This document shows positions 41,644 through 49,360 of a DNA stretch of 49,581 bases, one piece after another. Below the pieces are notes generated by a model. The model saw nothing but the letters and a program-made list of their open reading frames with translations. It did no database searches and was not told the DNA's origin. Position numbers and translations under genes: made by a program. Within the stretch, counting starts at the first letter, position 1, and each line of letters opens with the position of its first letter. The DNA is from Chloroflexota bacterium (GTDB taxonomy: Bacteria; Chloroflexota; UBA6077; FW602-bin22; JAMCYS01): contig JAMCYS010000146.1 of assembly GCA_023473795.1 (NCBI GenBank), positions 1 to 49,581 on the forward strand, in the 5' to 3' direction.

Positions 41644-41949
41644 GTGCCTTCTTCCTACTCGGGCAGCTCGGCATCCCAGTGCGGAGGTAATACCGAGGTC
41701 GCGCGGGGGATGCCACCCGGAGGGTGGCGACCCCCGCGGCGTTGCTCAGACCGCCGGGGACGGTCGCTGGAAAGACCGACTGCGGACTGAAGTCCGCACT
41801 ACGAACGACGAAAAGTCCGGGTTTGTAGTGAGGGCTTTAGCCCTTCCCCATCCCTCCGCGTCCAGGGCTGAACCCCGCGGGGGCAGGCCCCCCCCGCGCT
41901 ACGTCCAGAGGGACTGCGTTGTGCTCTAAGGCGGCCGAACGAAGGCTGC
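41644..41949. other. Repeat-filled region after the exopolysaccharide operon
   Basis: No gene. It holds a strong nested hairpin (41702-41738: outer arms CGCGGGGG/CCCCCGCG, inner arms GCCACCC/GGGTGGC), a perfect 8-bp palindrome TGCGGACT/AGTCCGCA (41781-41798), and AGGGCTTTAGCCCT (about 41830). The text 'GGACTGAAGTCCGCACTACGA' followed by AGGGCTTTAGCCC is of the kind found as dispersed repeats in environmental Chloroflexota genomes. The first hairpin may also end operon transcription. Confidence 0.5.
41702..41738. repeat. Nested perfect hairpin, possible operon terminator
   Basis: Outer 8-bp and inner 7-bp arms, both perfect, separated by 2-by-2 internal mismatches and a GGA loop. It starts 59 bases after the last exopolysaccharide gene. 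No T-tract. Confidence 0.5.
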
Positions 41950-42258
41950 CTAGGCTTCGGCCGCCGGCACGACCTTCACCATCAGATGAGTCGGACTGTC
42001 CTGGATGCCCCACGAAAAGGCCACGGTGGCCGTGTCCCCATCGGCGGCCACTTCAGTGATCTCTGGCCAGGAATGGTTCGGGTTGCAGTATATCGGCTGG
42101 GGCCCGCCGGGACCGCGGTCGAAACGCATCGGCAACAGGCCGTGCCAGATCGCCGTTACGGCTGCCTCCTGGGGCTTCTCCGCCTCGACAACGGCTTCTC
42201 GTTGCACGGTGCCGCGCACGTAAGAAGCGCTTACTCTGAACTGACGCTGCTGTGTCAC
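41950..42258 (-). CDS. Small protein of unknown function (102 aa)
   Basis: 102 aa from GTG 42258; GAGGAGGAG lies 10 bases upstream. Its start overlaps the stop of the next upstream small gene by four bases (GTGA). Sequence: FRVSASYVRGTVQREAVVEAEKPQEAAVTAIWHGLLPMRFDRGP, a Cys/Pro/Asn segment YCNPNHSWPEITEV, then beta-like GDTATVAFSWGIQDSPTHLMVKVVP. The composition suggests a small all-beta or alpha/beta soluble protein. I recognise no family. Codon use looks coding, and overlap with the neighbour supports a real two-gene unit. Confidence 0.55.
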   Translation of the reverse strand: MTQQRQFRVSASYVRGTVQREAVVEAEKPQEAAVTAIWHGLLPMRFDRGPGGPQPIYCNPNHSWPEITEVAADGDTATVAFSWGIQDSPTHLMVKVVPAAEA

Positions 42259-42464
42259 TTGGCGGTATCTCCTCCTCGGTGTCCGCCGCCATTATGCCCG
42301 AATTGCCTTTCCCTGCCAAGTCTGGCGGCGGTGCCGCCGGAGGAATCTGGCATAGGCCGACTGAGTAAACGGGCGTTAGTGTTGGGGCACTTCCCCCATT
42401 GCCCCTGCGTGTCCGTCCATTTGTCGCCGCTGGCGAAAACCTGCATGTACTGCCATTTGGCCAC
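42255..42464 (-). CDS. Very small protein of unknown function (69 aa)
   Basis: 69 aa from GTG 42464, preceded by AGGGAGG (spacing 6). It begins MAKWQYMQVFASGDKWTDTQGQWGKCPNTN, with four Trp in the first 25 residues, and ends in a Gly/Arg/His-rich tail (RQFGHNGGGHRGGDTAK). The stop TGA overlaps the GTG of the next gene. The Shine-Dalgarno and the overlap argue for a real gene; the low-complexity tail argues for caution. No family recognised. Confidence 0.4.
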   Translation of the reverse strand: MAKWQYMQVFASGDKWTDTQGQWGKCPNTNARLLSRPMPDSSGGTAARLGRERQFGHNGGGHRGGDTAK

Positions 42465-42560
42465 GGGTGACCTCCCTGTGAGCTTCCACCTGAAGTATAC
42501 TTGCCTGCAAAGAGACCTGCCCAGTCTCAGCAACGGTGGAAGGGGTAATCCAGGCCGACG

Positions 42561-43286
42561 ATGAGCGATGGCGTAGGTGACGCGGCAGCCCCCAGCCGGG
42601 GGAATCTACAAGATCTGGCAGCGAGTAGGAGAATCAGTGTTCGTAGCCCCGACCTGTTGGCGCAGGCCCTGGTCCACCGTTCCGCCCTCAACGAGGCCCC
42701 CGAGGTTGGGCTGGCCAGCAACGAGCGCCTGGAATTTCTGGGCGACGCCATCATCGGCTACCTGGCGGCCCAGTACCTCTACTTCACCTACCCTGAATTC
42801 AGCGAGGGCGAGATGACCACGGTGCGCGCCGCCCTGGTGCGGGCGGACACCCTAGCTCGTTGGGCTCAATCTCTGGACCTTGGGCGGCACTTGCGTTTGG
42901 GCCGAGGAGAGGAGGCATCGGGCGGCCGCACCCGCCGTACGCTCCTCGCCAGCGCCTTCGAAGCGGTGGTGGCCGCCGTGGCCTTGGACCAGGGGCTGGA
43001 GGCGGCCCGGCTGGTGCTGATGCGGTTCCTTGAGCCGGAGTGCCGCAAGGTCGTCGCCGGGCAGACGGCTAAGGACGCTAAGTCGCGCCTGCAGGAGGCG
43101 ATGCAGTCGCTTCGCCAGGTGACGCCGACCTACCGAGTGGCCGAGACGCTGGGGCCTGACCACGACCGCACCTTCGTCGTGGAGGTGCTGGCGGATGAGG
43201 ATGTGCTGGCCCGTGCCAGCGGCCCCAGCAAGCAGGAGGCCGAACAGGCGGCGGCAAGAGAGGCGTTGGCCAGATTGTCTCGTTGA
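42561..43286 (+). CDS. rnc: Ribonuclease III
   Basis: 241 aa from ATG 42561 (weak ribosome-binding site). The RNase III signature NERLEFLGDAI is at 54-64 with catalytic Glu58 and Asp62; the second catalytic segment is LLASAFEAVVAAVALDQG. A double-stranded RNA-binding domain occupies ~165-240 (DAKSRLQEAMQSLRQVTPTYRV...GPSKQEAEQAAAREALARL). It cleaves double-stranded RNA, including rRNA precursors. rnc followed by smc is a widely conserved bacterial gene order. Here smc has its own promoter that begins at the rnc stop codon. Confidence 0.95.
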   Translation: MSDGVGDAAAPSRGNLQDLAASRRISVRSPDLLAQALVHRSALNEAPEVGLASNERLEFLGDAIIGYLAAQYLYFTYPEFSEGEMTTVRAALVRADTLARWAQSLDLGRHLRLGRGEEASGGRTRRTLLASAFEAVVAAVALDQGLEAARLVLMRFLEPECRKVVAGQTAKDAKSRLQEAMQSLRQVTPTYRVAETLGPDHDRTFVVEVLADEDVLARASGPSKQEAEQAAAREALARLSR

Positions 43287-43311
43287 CACTCTGCCGGCCG
43301 GCGGCTATACT
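43283..43311 (+). promoter_or_regulatory. smc: Strong sigma-70-type promoter for smc, overlapping the rnc stop
   Basis: TTGACA (43283-43288), 17 bases, TATACT (43306-43311). The rnc stop TGA (43284-43286) is part of the -35 box. The predicted start is near 43318, giving a leader of about 60 bases. Confidence 0.75.
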
Positions 43312-43318
43312 CTGGGCC

Positions 43319-43355
43319 GCGCGAGCGCTCGCACCAGGAGTACGGGCGCTCGCGC
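43319..43355 (+). promoter_or_regulatory. smc: 5'-terminal hairpin of the smc leader
   Basis: Perfect 10-bp arms GCGCGAGCGC (43319-43328) and GCGCTCGCGC (43346-43355). The 17-base loop contains CCAGGAG. It begins at the predicted transcription start and could stabilise the message or affect ribosome access. Confidence 0.5.
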
Positions 43356-43377
43356 CATCTCCGTCGCGAGGCGGCTC

Positions 43378-46300
43378 TTGCGGCTCAAACGACTCGAACT
43401 ACGCGGCTTCAAGACGTTCGCCAACCCCATCACCCTGGAGTTCGTTTCTCCCGTCACCGCCGTCGTTGGGCCCAACGGCTCGGGCAAGTCCAATGTTGCC
43501 GACGCCGTACGTTGGGTGCTGGGCGAGCAGAACGCCCGGGCGCTGCGCACCAAACGCACCGAGGACGTGATCTTCGCCGGCGGCAATGGGAGATCCCAGT
43601 TGGGCATGGCCGAGGTAGCGCTGACCTTGGATAACGAGGATGGCAGCCTCGGTCTGCCTCAGGCCGAGGTCTGCCTCAGCCGGCGGGCCTTCCGCTCCGG
43701 CGAAAACGAGTATCTCTTGAACGGCGCTCGCGCTCGCCTGCGCGACCTCAACGGCCTGGTCCTCAAGGCTGGGCTCGGCCCCAGCGGCTACACGGTCATC
43801 GGCCAGGGGATGGTGGACCTCGCTCTCAGCCTGCGTCCGGAGGAACGGCGCGCGCTCTTCGAGGAGGCAGCGGACGTGAAGCGCCACTACCTCAAGATCA
43901 GAGAGGCGCGCGACCGCCTTGCCGCCACCGAGGAGAACGTGCAGCGGGTGGTGGACCTTGCCGCCGAGCTGGCGCCGCGCGTGTCCACACTGGAGCGCCA
44001 GGCAGAGCGTGCCCGCCGTCACGAGGCCCTCTCCGCCGAGCTCAAGGCGCTGCTCAGCCGCCACTACCGCCTGCGGTGGCACCGCTCCCAGGCGCAACTG
44101 GCGCGGTTGGAGGCACGCGAGGCCGAGGCAGCGGCTCACCTTGCCGCCGTCCAGGCCGAGGCAGCGGCGCAGTCCGACCGGGCCGCCGCCGTTGGCGAGC
44201 GACGTGCGGAAATTGGGCGGGCGCTGGCCACCCTGGCGGCGGAGCTGGCTCCCCTTGGGCGAGAGCTGGAGCGGGTGACGCTCGAACTGGCCGTGGGTAG
44301 GGAGCGCGAAGCCGCGCTCGCCGCCCGGCAGGCGGAACTGGCGACCCGCCGCCAGGTTCTGGCAGAGAGCGCCAGTCGGGCCCAGGAGCAGCAAGCGGCG
44401 GCGGTCGAGTCGTACCTTGCCGCCAGGATGGAAACAGCGCGGCTGCTGGCCTCTCTGGCCAGCCTGGACGAGTCCGCCGAGTCGGCGCGCGCCCTGCGCG
44501 AGTCCTGCCAGTCCAAGCTGGCCGTTTGCCTGGCGGAGGCAGAGCGCCTCACCGAGGCCTGGGCGCAGACCCGGGCCAGCCTCGCCCGCCTCGTGGAACG
44601 CGGCGCGGCGCTCGCCCGCGACCGGGAGGCGCAGCTCGCGGCGTTGCGCGACGCCGAACGCGGGCTCGCCGAGTCGGACCGCGAGTTGGCGGAGGGCAGC
44701 GTAGCGTTGGCCGGCCTGGACGAGAGTCTGCGGGCGCTCGCCGCCGAGCGTGAGGGCAATGCGTCTCAGGCTACCGCCGCGGAGGCGGAGGTCGTCGCCG
44801 CCCAGCATCGCCTCGAGGAGGCCGGCCGGGAGCGGCAGGTGCTGGAGGCGCGACTGAACGTGCTGGAGCGCTGGCGACACGACCTCTCCGGCTACCACGC
44901 CGGGGCCAGGGCCGTGCTGCAGGCCAGCCGCTCGCCCCGGGGCGAACGGCTCTCTGGGGTCGTGGGTCTCGTCGCCTCGCTGCTGCGCGTGCCGCCCGAA
45001 CTGGAGACCGCGGTGGAGGTGGCGCTGGGTGGGCGGCTGCAGGACCTCGTGGTCGAGCGCTGGCGCGACGCCGAGGCCGCGATCGAGTATCTGAAGCGGA
45101 CCCACGCGGGCAGGGCCACCTTCCTGCCCCTAGAAACGATCCGGGCCACGCCCGCGGGCAACCCGGTTCCCGGGCAGGGCGTGTTGGGGTTGGGCTGCGA
45201 GCTGGTGCAGTGCGACCCCGCCCACGCTGGCGTCGCCCGCCACCTTCTGGGCCGCACTATCATCGTCCAGGACCTGCCCGTGGCCCGGCGGGTCCTCGGC
45301 AGCTGCCCGCAGGGCTGGCAAATCGTCACCCTGGCGGGCGAACTGGTACGCACCAACGGAGCGGTCACGGGCGGCAGTCTTGCCCCCCAGCAGGGTGGTC
45401 TGCTCGGCCAGGAGCGCGAGCTGCGCGACCTGCCCGAGCGCCTGCGCGCCCTCGCCACTGCCCATTCCCTGGCTGAGAGGCAGCTGGCCGAGCGGCGCGA
45501 GGCGCTGCGCGAGCTGCGCTCGACGGCCGCGCGCCTGGCGGAACAGGCACGGGCCCTGGAGGGACGGCGACAGCAGGAGGAAGCCAACCGGCAGGCCGGG
45601 CGGCGTGAGGTGGAGCGGCTGCGGCGCGAGGTGGCGCGTTTGCGGCAGTCGCTCCAGGCGGCCGAAAAGGATGCCGCCGGGCACGCCACGCGCGAGGCGG
45701 CGACGCGTAACGAGCTGTCTCGCCTGGAGCGAGAGCGCGAACAGGCGCGGCTGGCGGGCGAGGCGGCGCGGGCCGCGCTGGCCGCGGCCGAGGCCGCGGG
45801 CGGGGACTCGCTGCGCCGCCTCGCCGAGGTCCGGGCCGGACTCGCGGCGGCCGAGCGCGAGGAGGCGCGCCTGGGCGCCGAGCAGGCCGAACGCCAAGGC
45901 GAGCTGGCCCGCTTAGCCGAGGGCGAAGCGCGTCTCCTGGCCGAGGCGCAGGAGGGCAGAGCGCAAGCCGCGGAGCTGGCAGCCGCTCTGGGCGAATTCG
46001 CCGGACGCGCGCCCGAGCTCGCCGCCCAGCGGGAGCAACTGGCGGGGCGCGAGGCGGAGCTGCACCGTTCCCTGGCGGCGCTGGAGCGCGAACTCGCCGC
46101 CCTGGAATCGCTACGCCAGGCCACGCAGCGACGGCTGGCGGAGGCGATGGCGGGGGAGGGAGCCAGTGCCGCCGCGGTACAGCGGGCGCGGGGCGAGCTG
46201 GCGGCACTGCGCGAGCGCATTGGGGGCGACCTGGGTCTGGAGCAAGATGAGAGAACGCGCCAGCTCCGCCTGCCCTGGGAGGACGAACCGCAAGCCCCGG

Positions 46301-46983
46301 CCGGGGAAGACTACGACCCAGAACAACTGCGCCGGCAGATCGACCAGCTGCGCGCCCAGCTGCGCTCCTTGCCGGCCTTCAATCCCACGGCCGTGCAGGA
46401 CTACGAGGAACTGGCCGCGCGGCACACCTTCCTCACCGCTCAGGAGGCAGACCTGCGGCAGGCCGGCCGCGCCCTGCAGCAGGCGATCACCGACCTGGAG
46501 AAGGCCATGCGCAAGCAGTTCGAGCGCACCTTCGTGGCCGTCGCCGCCGAGTTTCGCCGCTACTTCACGCTGCTCTTCGGCGGGGGCACGGCCAGGCTCA
46601 CCCTCACCGACCCGCACAGCCTACTGCAGACGGGCGTGGATATCGTCGCCCAGCCGCCCGGCAAACGCAGCCAGAATTTGACCCTTCTTTCGGGCGGCGA
46701 GCGGGCGTTGACCGCGGTGGCGCTGCTCTTCGCCCTGCTGAGCGTGAAGCCGGCGCCTTTCTGCGTACTGGACGAGGTGGACGCCGCCCTGGATGACTCC
46801 AACGTCGCGCGCTGTCTGAGCGTGATCGCCGACCTCTCGCGCCAGACCCAGTTCATCGTCATCACCCACAACCGTGTTACCATGGAGGCGGCGGGCGCCC
46901 TGTACGGCGTCACCATCGGCCGCGACGGCGTTTCCCGGGTGGTGTCGCTGCGCCTGGAGGAAGCGACCGCCACCGCCGTCTGA
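43378..46983 (+). CDS. smc: Chromosome segregation protein SMC
   Basis: 1201 aa from TTG 43378, which gives the SMC-typical MRLKRLELRGFKTFANPITLEF; the frame is open further upstream, but that part overlaps rnc and the promoter. The length is normal. Walker A GPNGSGKSN is at 31-39, and the N-terminal head continues to FEEAADVKRHYLKIREARDRL. Coiled coils flank a hinge (~515-660: GVVGLVASLLRVPPELETAVEVALGG, FLPLETIR, NGAVTGGSL). The C-terminal head has the signature LLSGGERALTAVALLFA (~1102) and Walker B FCVLDEVDAALDDSNV (~1128). SMC loads onto DNA with ScpA/ScpB to compact chromosomes. The coiled coils are very Ala/Arg/Glu-rich, as expected in GC-rich DNA. Confidence 0.95.
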   Translation: MRLKRLELRGFKTFANPITLEFVSPVTAVVGPNGSGKSNVADAVRWVLGEQNARALRTKRTEDVIFAGGNGRSQLGMAEVALTLDNEDGSLGLPQAEVCLSRRAFRSGENEYLLNGARARLRDLNGLVLKAGLGPSGYTVIGQGMVDLALSLRPEERRALFEEAADVKRHYLKIREARDRLAATEENVQRVVDLAAELAPRVSTLERQAERARRHEALSAELKALLSRHYRLRWHRSQAQLARLEAREAEAAAHLAAVQAEAAAQSDRAAAVGERRAEIGRALATLAAELAPLGRELERVTLELAVGREREAALAARQAELATRRQVLAESASRAQEQQAAAVESYLAARMETARLLASLASLDESAESARALRESCQSKLAVCLAEAERLTEAWAQTRASLARLVERGAALARDREAQLAALRDAERGLAESDRELAEGSVALAGLDESLRALAAEREGNASQATAAEAEVVAAQHRLEEAGRERQVLEARLNVLERWRHDLSGYHAGARAVLQASRSPRGERLSGVVGLVASLLRVPPELETAVEVALGGRLQDLVVERWRDAEAAIEYLKRTHAGRATFLPLETIRATPAGNPVPGQGVLGLGCELVQCDPAHAGVARHLLGRTIIVQDLPVARRVLGSCPQGWQIVTLAGELVRTNGAVTGGSLAPQQGGLLGQERELRDLPERLRALATAHSLAERQLAERREALRELRSTAARLAEQARALEGRRQQEEANRQAGRREVERLRREVARLRQSLQAAEKDAAGHATREAATRNELSRLEREREQARLAGEAARAALAAAEAAGGDSLRRLAEVRAGLAAAEREEARLGAEQAERQGELARLAEGEARLLAEAQEGRAQAAELAAALGEFAGRAPELAAQREQLAGREAELHRSLAALERELAALESLRQATQRRLAEAMAGEGASAAAVQRARGELAALRERIGGDLGLEQDERTRQLRLPWEDEPQAPAGEDYDPEQLRRQIDQLRAQLRSLPAFNPTAVQDYEELAARHTFLTAQEADLRQAGRALQQAITDLEKAMRKQFERTFVAVAAEFRRYFTLLFGGGTARLTLTDPHSLLQTGVDIVAQPPGKRSQNLTLLSGGERALTAVALLFALLSVKPAPFCVLDEVDAALDDSNVARCLSVIADLSRQTQFIVITHNRVTMEAAGALYGVTIGRDGVSRVVSLRLEEATATAV

Positions 46984-47014
46984 ACCGACTCGCACACGTG
47001 GAGGCTTACCACAG

Positions 47015-48223
47015 ATGGCCACGGAGAGGCTCTACTACCTCGACCCTTACGCCCGCGAGTTTCGCGCGCGGGTGCTGGCTCAATGCGACCTGCGGGACAG
47101 GGTGGGCGTGGTTCTCGACCGCACCCTCTTCTACCCCAATGCGGGTGGCCAGCCCCACGATACCGGCCTTCTGGGCGGCCAGCCCGTCCTCGACGTGGTC
47201 GAGGAGGGCCAGGAGATAGTGCACTTCTTGCCGGCGCGTCTGCCGGAAGGCGAGGTCGAGGGCGTCGTCGACTGGCGGCGGCGTTTCGACCATATGCAGC
47301 AGCACACCGGCCAGCACATATTGTCCCAAGCCTTCGTGGTCAAGCTCGACGCCGAGACGGTCGCCTTCCACCTGGGGGAGGACTACGCCACCGTCGACGT
47401 CAACCATGCCGGCCTCAGCGCCGAGCAACTGGCGGCCGTGGAGGAACTGGCCAACGAGGTCGTTTTCGACGACCGACCGGTGGTGGCTGAGTTTGCCGAG
47501 CCGGAGCGCCTGGCTAAACTGCCGCTGCGTAAACCACCCAAGGTGACCGAGAACGTGCGCATCGTCGAGGTCAAGGATTTCGACTGGTCGCCCTGTGGCG
47601 GCACACACTGCCTCTCCGCCGGCCAGGTGGGGCTGATTCTGATCAGTAAGACCGAGCGCCGGGGTGGTGACACGCGGGTGGAGTTCCTCTGCGGCTGGCG
47701 GGCGCTGCGCCGCGCCCGGCGGCAGGCGGACCGGCTCAACGAGCTTGGCAGCGCCCTCTCCGTGGGCTGGGACGAGGCCGTACCCATGGCGTTGCGCGGC
47801 CTGGAGACGCTCAAGGAGCGCGAGCGCGAGCTGGAGCGGCTGCATGGCGCCGTGCAGGAGAGCGAGGCGCTGGCGCTGCTCGCCGCGGCCCCCCGACAGC
47901 AGGGCGTGGCTCTGGTGAGCCGCGTCTTCCCGGACCGCTCTCCGGACGAGCTGAAGCGGCTAGCGCTCAAGCTGGTGGCGAACGAGAAGGTGGTGGCCTT
48001 GCTGGGGGCCCAGGGCCAGAAGGGGCACGTCCTCTTTGCCCGCTCGGCCGACGTGGCCTGCGACATGAACGTCGTCTTGCGGGTGGCCCTCGGCGCGATT
48101 GGCGGCCGCGGCGGCGGCACACCCGCCCTGGCCCAGGGCGGCGCCCCCGACCCGGACCGCGTCGCCGAGGCCGTGGAGGCGGGTCGGCAGCAGCTGGCAG
48201 CATGCCTGTTCGATTCAGTGTAG
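47015..48223 (+). CDS. alaX: AlaX-type alanyl-tRNA editing protein with DHHA1 domain
   Basis: 402 aa from ATG 47015 with GGAGG about 10 bases upstream. The N-terminal part resembles the AlaRS editing region (TERLYYLDPYAREFRARVL, TLFYPNAGGQPHDTG). The zinc-binding editing site is His97-x3-His101 in HTGQHILSQAF and Cys194-x3-His198 in SPCGGTHCLSAG. A coiled linker (~265-300) leads to a DHHA1 domain ending in LGAIGGRGGGTPALAQGGAPD. It hydrolyses mischarged Ser- or Gly-tRNA(Ala). The presence of DHHA1 makes it the long AlaX form. It follows smc by 31 bases and may be cotranscribed. Confidence 0.92.
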   Translation: MATERLYYLDPYAREFRARVLAQCDLRDRVGVVLDRTLFYPNAGGQPHDTGLLGGQPVLDVVEEGQEIVHFLPARLPEGEVEGVVDWRRRFDHMQQHTGQHILSQAFVVKLDAETVAFHLGEDYATVDVNHAGLSAEQLAAVEELANEVVFDDRPVVAEFAEPERLAKLPLRKPPKVTENVRIVEVKDFDWSPCGGTHCLSAGQVGLILISKTERRGGDTRVEFLCGWRALRRARRQADRLNELGSALSVGWDEAVPMALRGLETLKERERELERLHGAVQESEALALLAAAPRQQGVALVSRVFPDRSPDELKRLALKLVANEKVVALLGAQGQKGHVLFARSADVACDMNVVLRVALGAIGGRGGGTPALAQGGAPDPDRVAEAVEAGRQQLAACLFDSV

Positions 48224-48480
48224 GGGCGAGCGGCGGCGCCATGTCCTGGACTGCCCAGGCATTTGTCCCCCGACAGGGGGGCTTGCCTGCGCTCTCGAAA
48301 GCGGCGGCTTGCCGCCGCACTCCACATCGGAGTGGCCCGCGCTCTCGTCGGACGCCTGCACGGCTGAAGGCGCGAGCGGCGACCCGAGGGGGTCCTCAAC
48401 GGCAGGTCGACCCAGGCAGCTTGTGCTTCCCTGGATGATGCCCTATCATGCGGCCAAGAAGTCGCTAGGTTTGGCTGACT
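48224..48480. other. Intergenic repeats after alaX
   Basis: GC-rich and full of short perfect inverted repeats: CCCCC/GGGGG (48267-48280) and GCGGCGGC/GCCGCCGC around TT (48301-48318). It starts with GTAGGGGCGA (from 48222), like the palindromic element at 22307. No gene recognised. Confidence 0.45.
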
Positions 48481-49360
48481 ATGGCCCCGAGGCCGCGCAA
48501 GGGAAGGGCGAGTGGCCCGAGTAAGGTTGAGGAGTGGACGGAGCGGGTCTGGGAGATGCTAGTGCGCGAGGGTCTAGGTCTGACGGTGAAGGAGCCCGAC
48601 TGGTTGGACCAACCGTGCCTCACGCAGCTCGGCGTGAGCGCTCCGACGATGTTGAAGTGGTTCGAGGATCTGAATCGGGGGAGACTCTATGCGGATCAGG
48701 TCAAGCCGTTCAACTTCATGCTTGTCGCCCACCTGGCCCCAACCGGCCACCCGGAAGGAACCGACCCCAAGCGGTTCGTCCTGGTATCGCCCTACTCAAG
48801 CGACACAGCACGGTGGCGCCAGTTTCACTGGATCAACCGCTACGATGGCAACCAGTACCGGGTCGAGCCTGAGCACGGGCAGCGTGACCCGTGAGCGGCG
48901 GGGGTAGCCACTTACCGGTCCTATCTGAACGCCTTCCGCCATCACCCCGAGGCTAAGAGTGCGGGCGTGGACGGAGGGCCTTGCGGCAGGGAAACGTTCG
49001 GTCCATTGCAGCGTCGCCACGTCCACGTCTCCTATGTTGTTTCCGTAGGCAAGGAAGCCAACAAATTGGAGCAGGTTGAGGCAGGTGCGATAAGCGATTC
49101 AGAGGAGGTCTACAACGTTTATCAAGATGACTGGGAAGATGTTCGCTTTGCTCTGAGTCAGATGCCGATCAGCAGCCTCACGCTCGCCAGCGGTCTCTCC
49201 CGACGAGGGCTCTACAGCCTGCGGACTGGACTCAGTCGGCCCCACCCAGGTAACCGAATAGCGCTGCAGAGTCTGGCCGCAAGCTGGGCAAGAGGAAGGC
49301 TTGGCACTCAGAGCATCCACCTGCACCAATTGCCAACCGATGACAGCAGCATGTTGGCAT
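48481..49360 (+). pseudogene. Uncharacterised protein with C-terminal HTH, broken by an in-frame TGA and by an IS insertion
   Basis: A single frame from ATG 48481 is interrupted by TGA at 48892-48894 and then continues without shift. The first part has VWEMLVREGLGLTVKEPDWLDQPCLTQLGVSAPTMLKWFEDLN and VKPFNFMLVAHLAPTGHPEGTDPKRFVLVSPYSSD. After the TGA come VATYRSYLNAFRHHPEAKSAGVDGGPCGRETFGPLQRRHV, SYVVSVGKEANKLEQVEAGAISDSEEVYNVYQDD and a helix-turn-helix-like end (ISSLTLASGLSRRGLYSLRTGLSRPHPGNRIALQSLAASWARGRL). I recall this layout from uncharacterised actinobacterial and Chloroflexota proteins, but know no function. CGA (Arg) to TGA is the simplest origin of the stop. The 3' end runs into an IS21-like terminus at about 49361. 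Confidence 0.65.

Noticed and set aside
48892-48894. A third in-frame TGA, considered as a selenocysteine codon
   Set aside because: The best hairpin downstream has only 4 bp (GGUA/UACC), with its loop G at +13, outside the 16-37 range. The site seems variable in the family, and CGA-to-TGA mutation plus the nearby IS explain it better.
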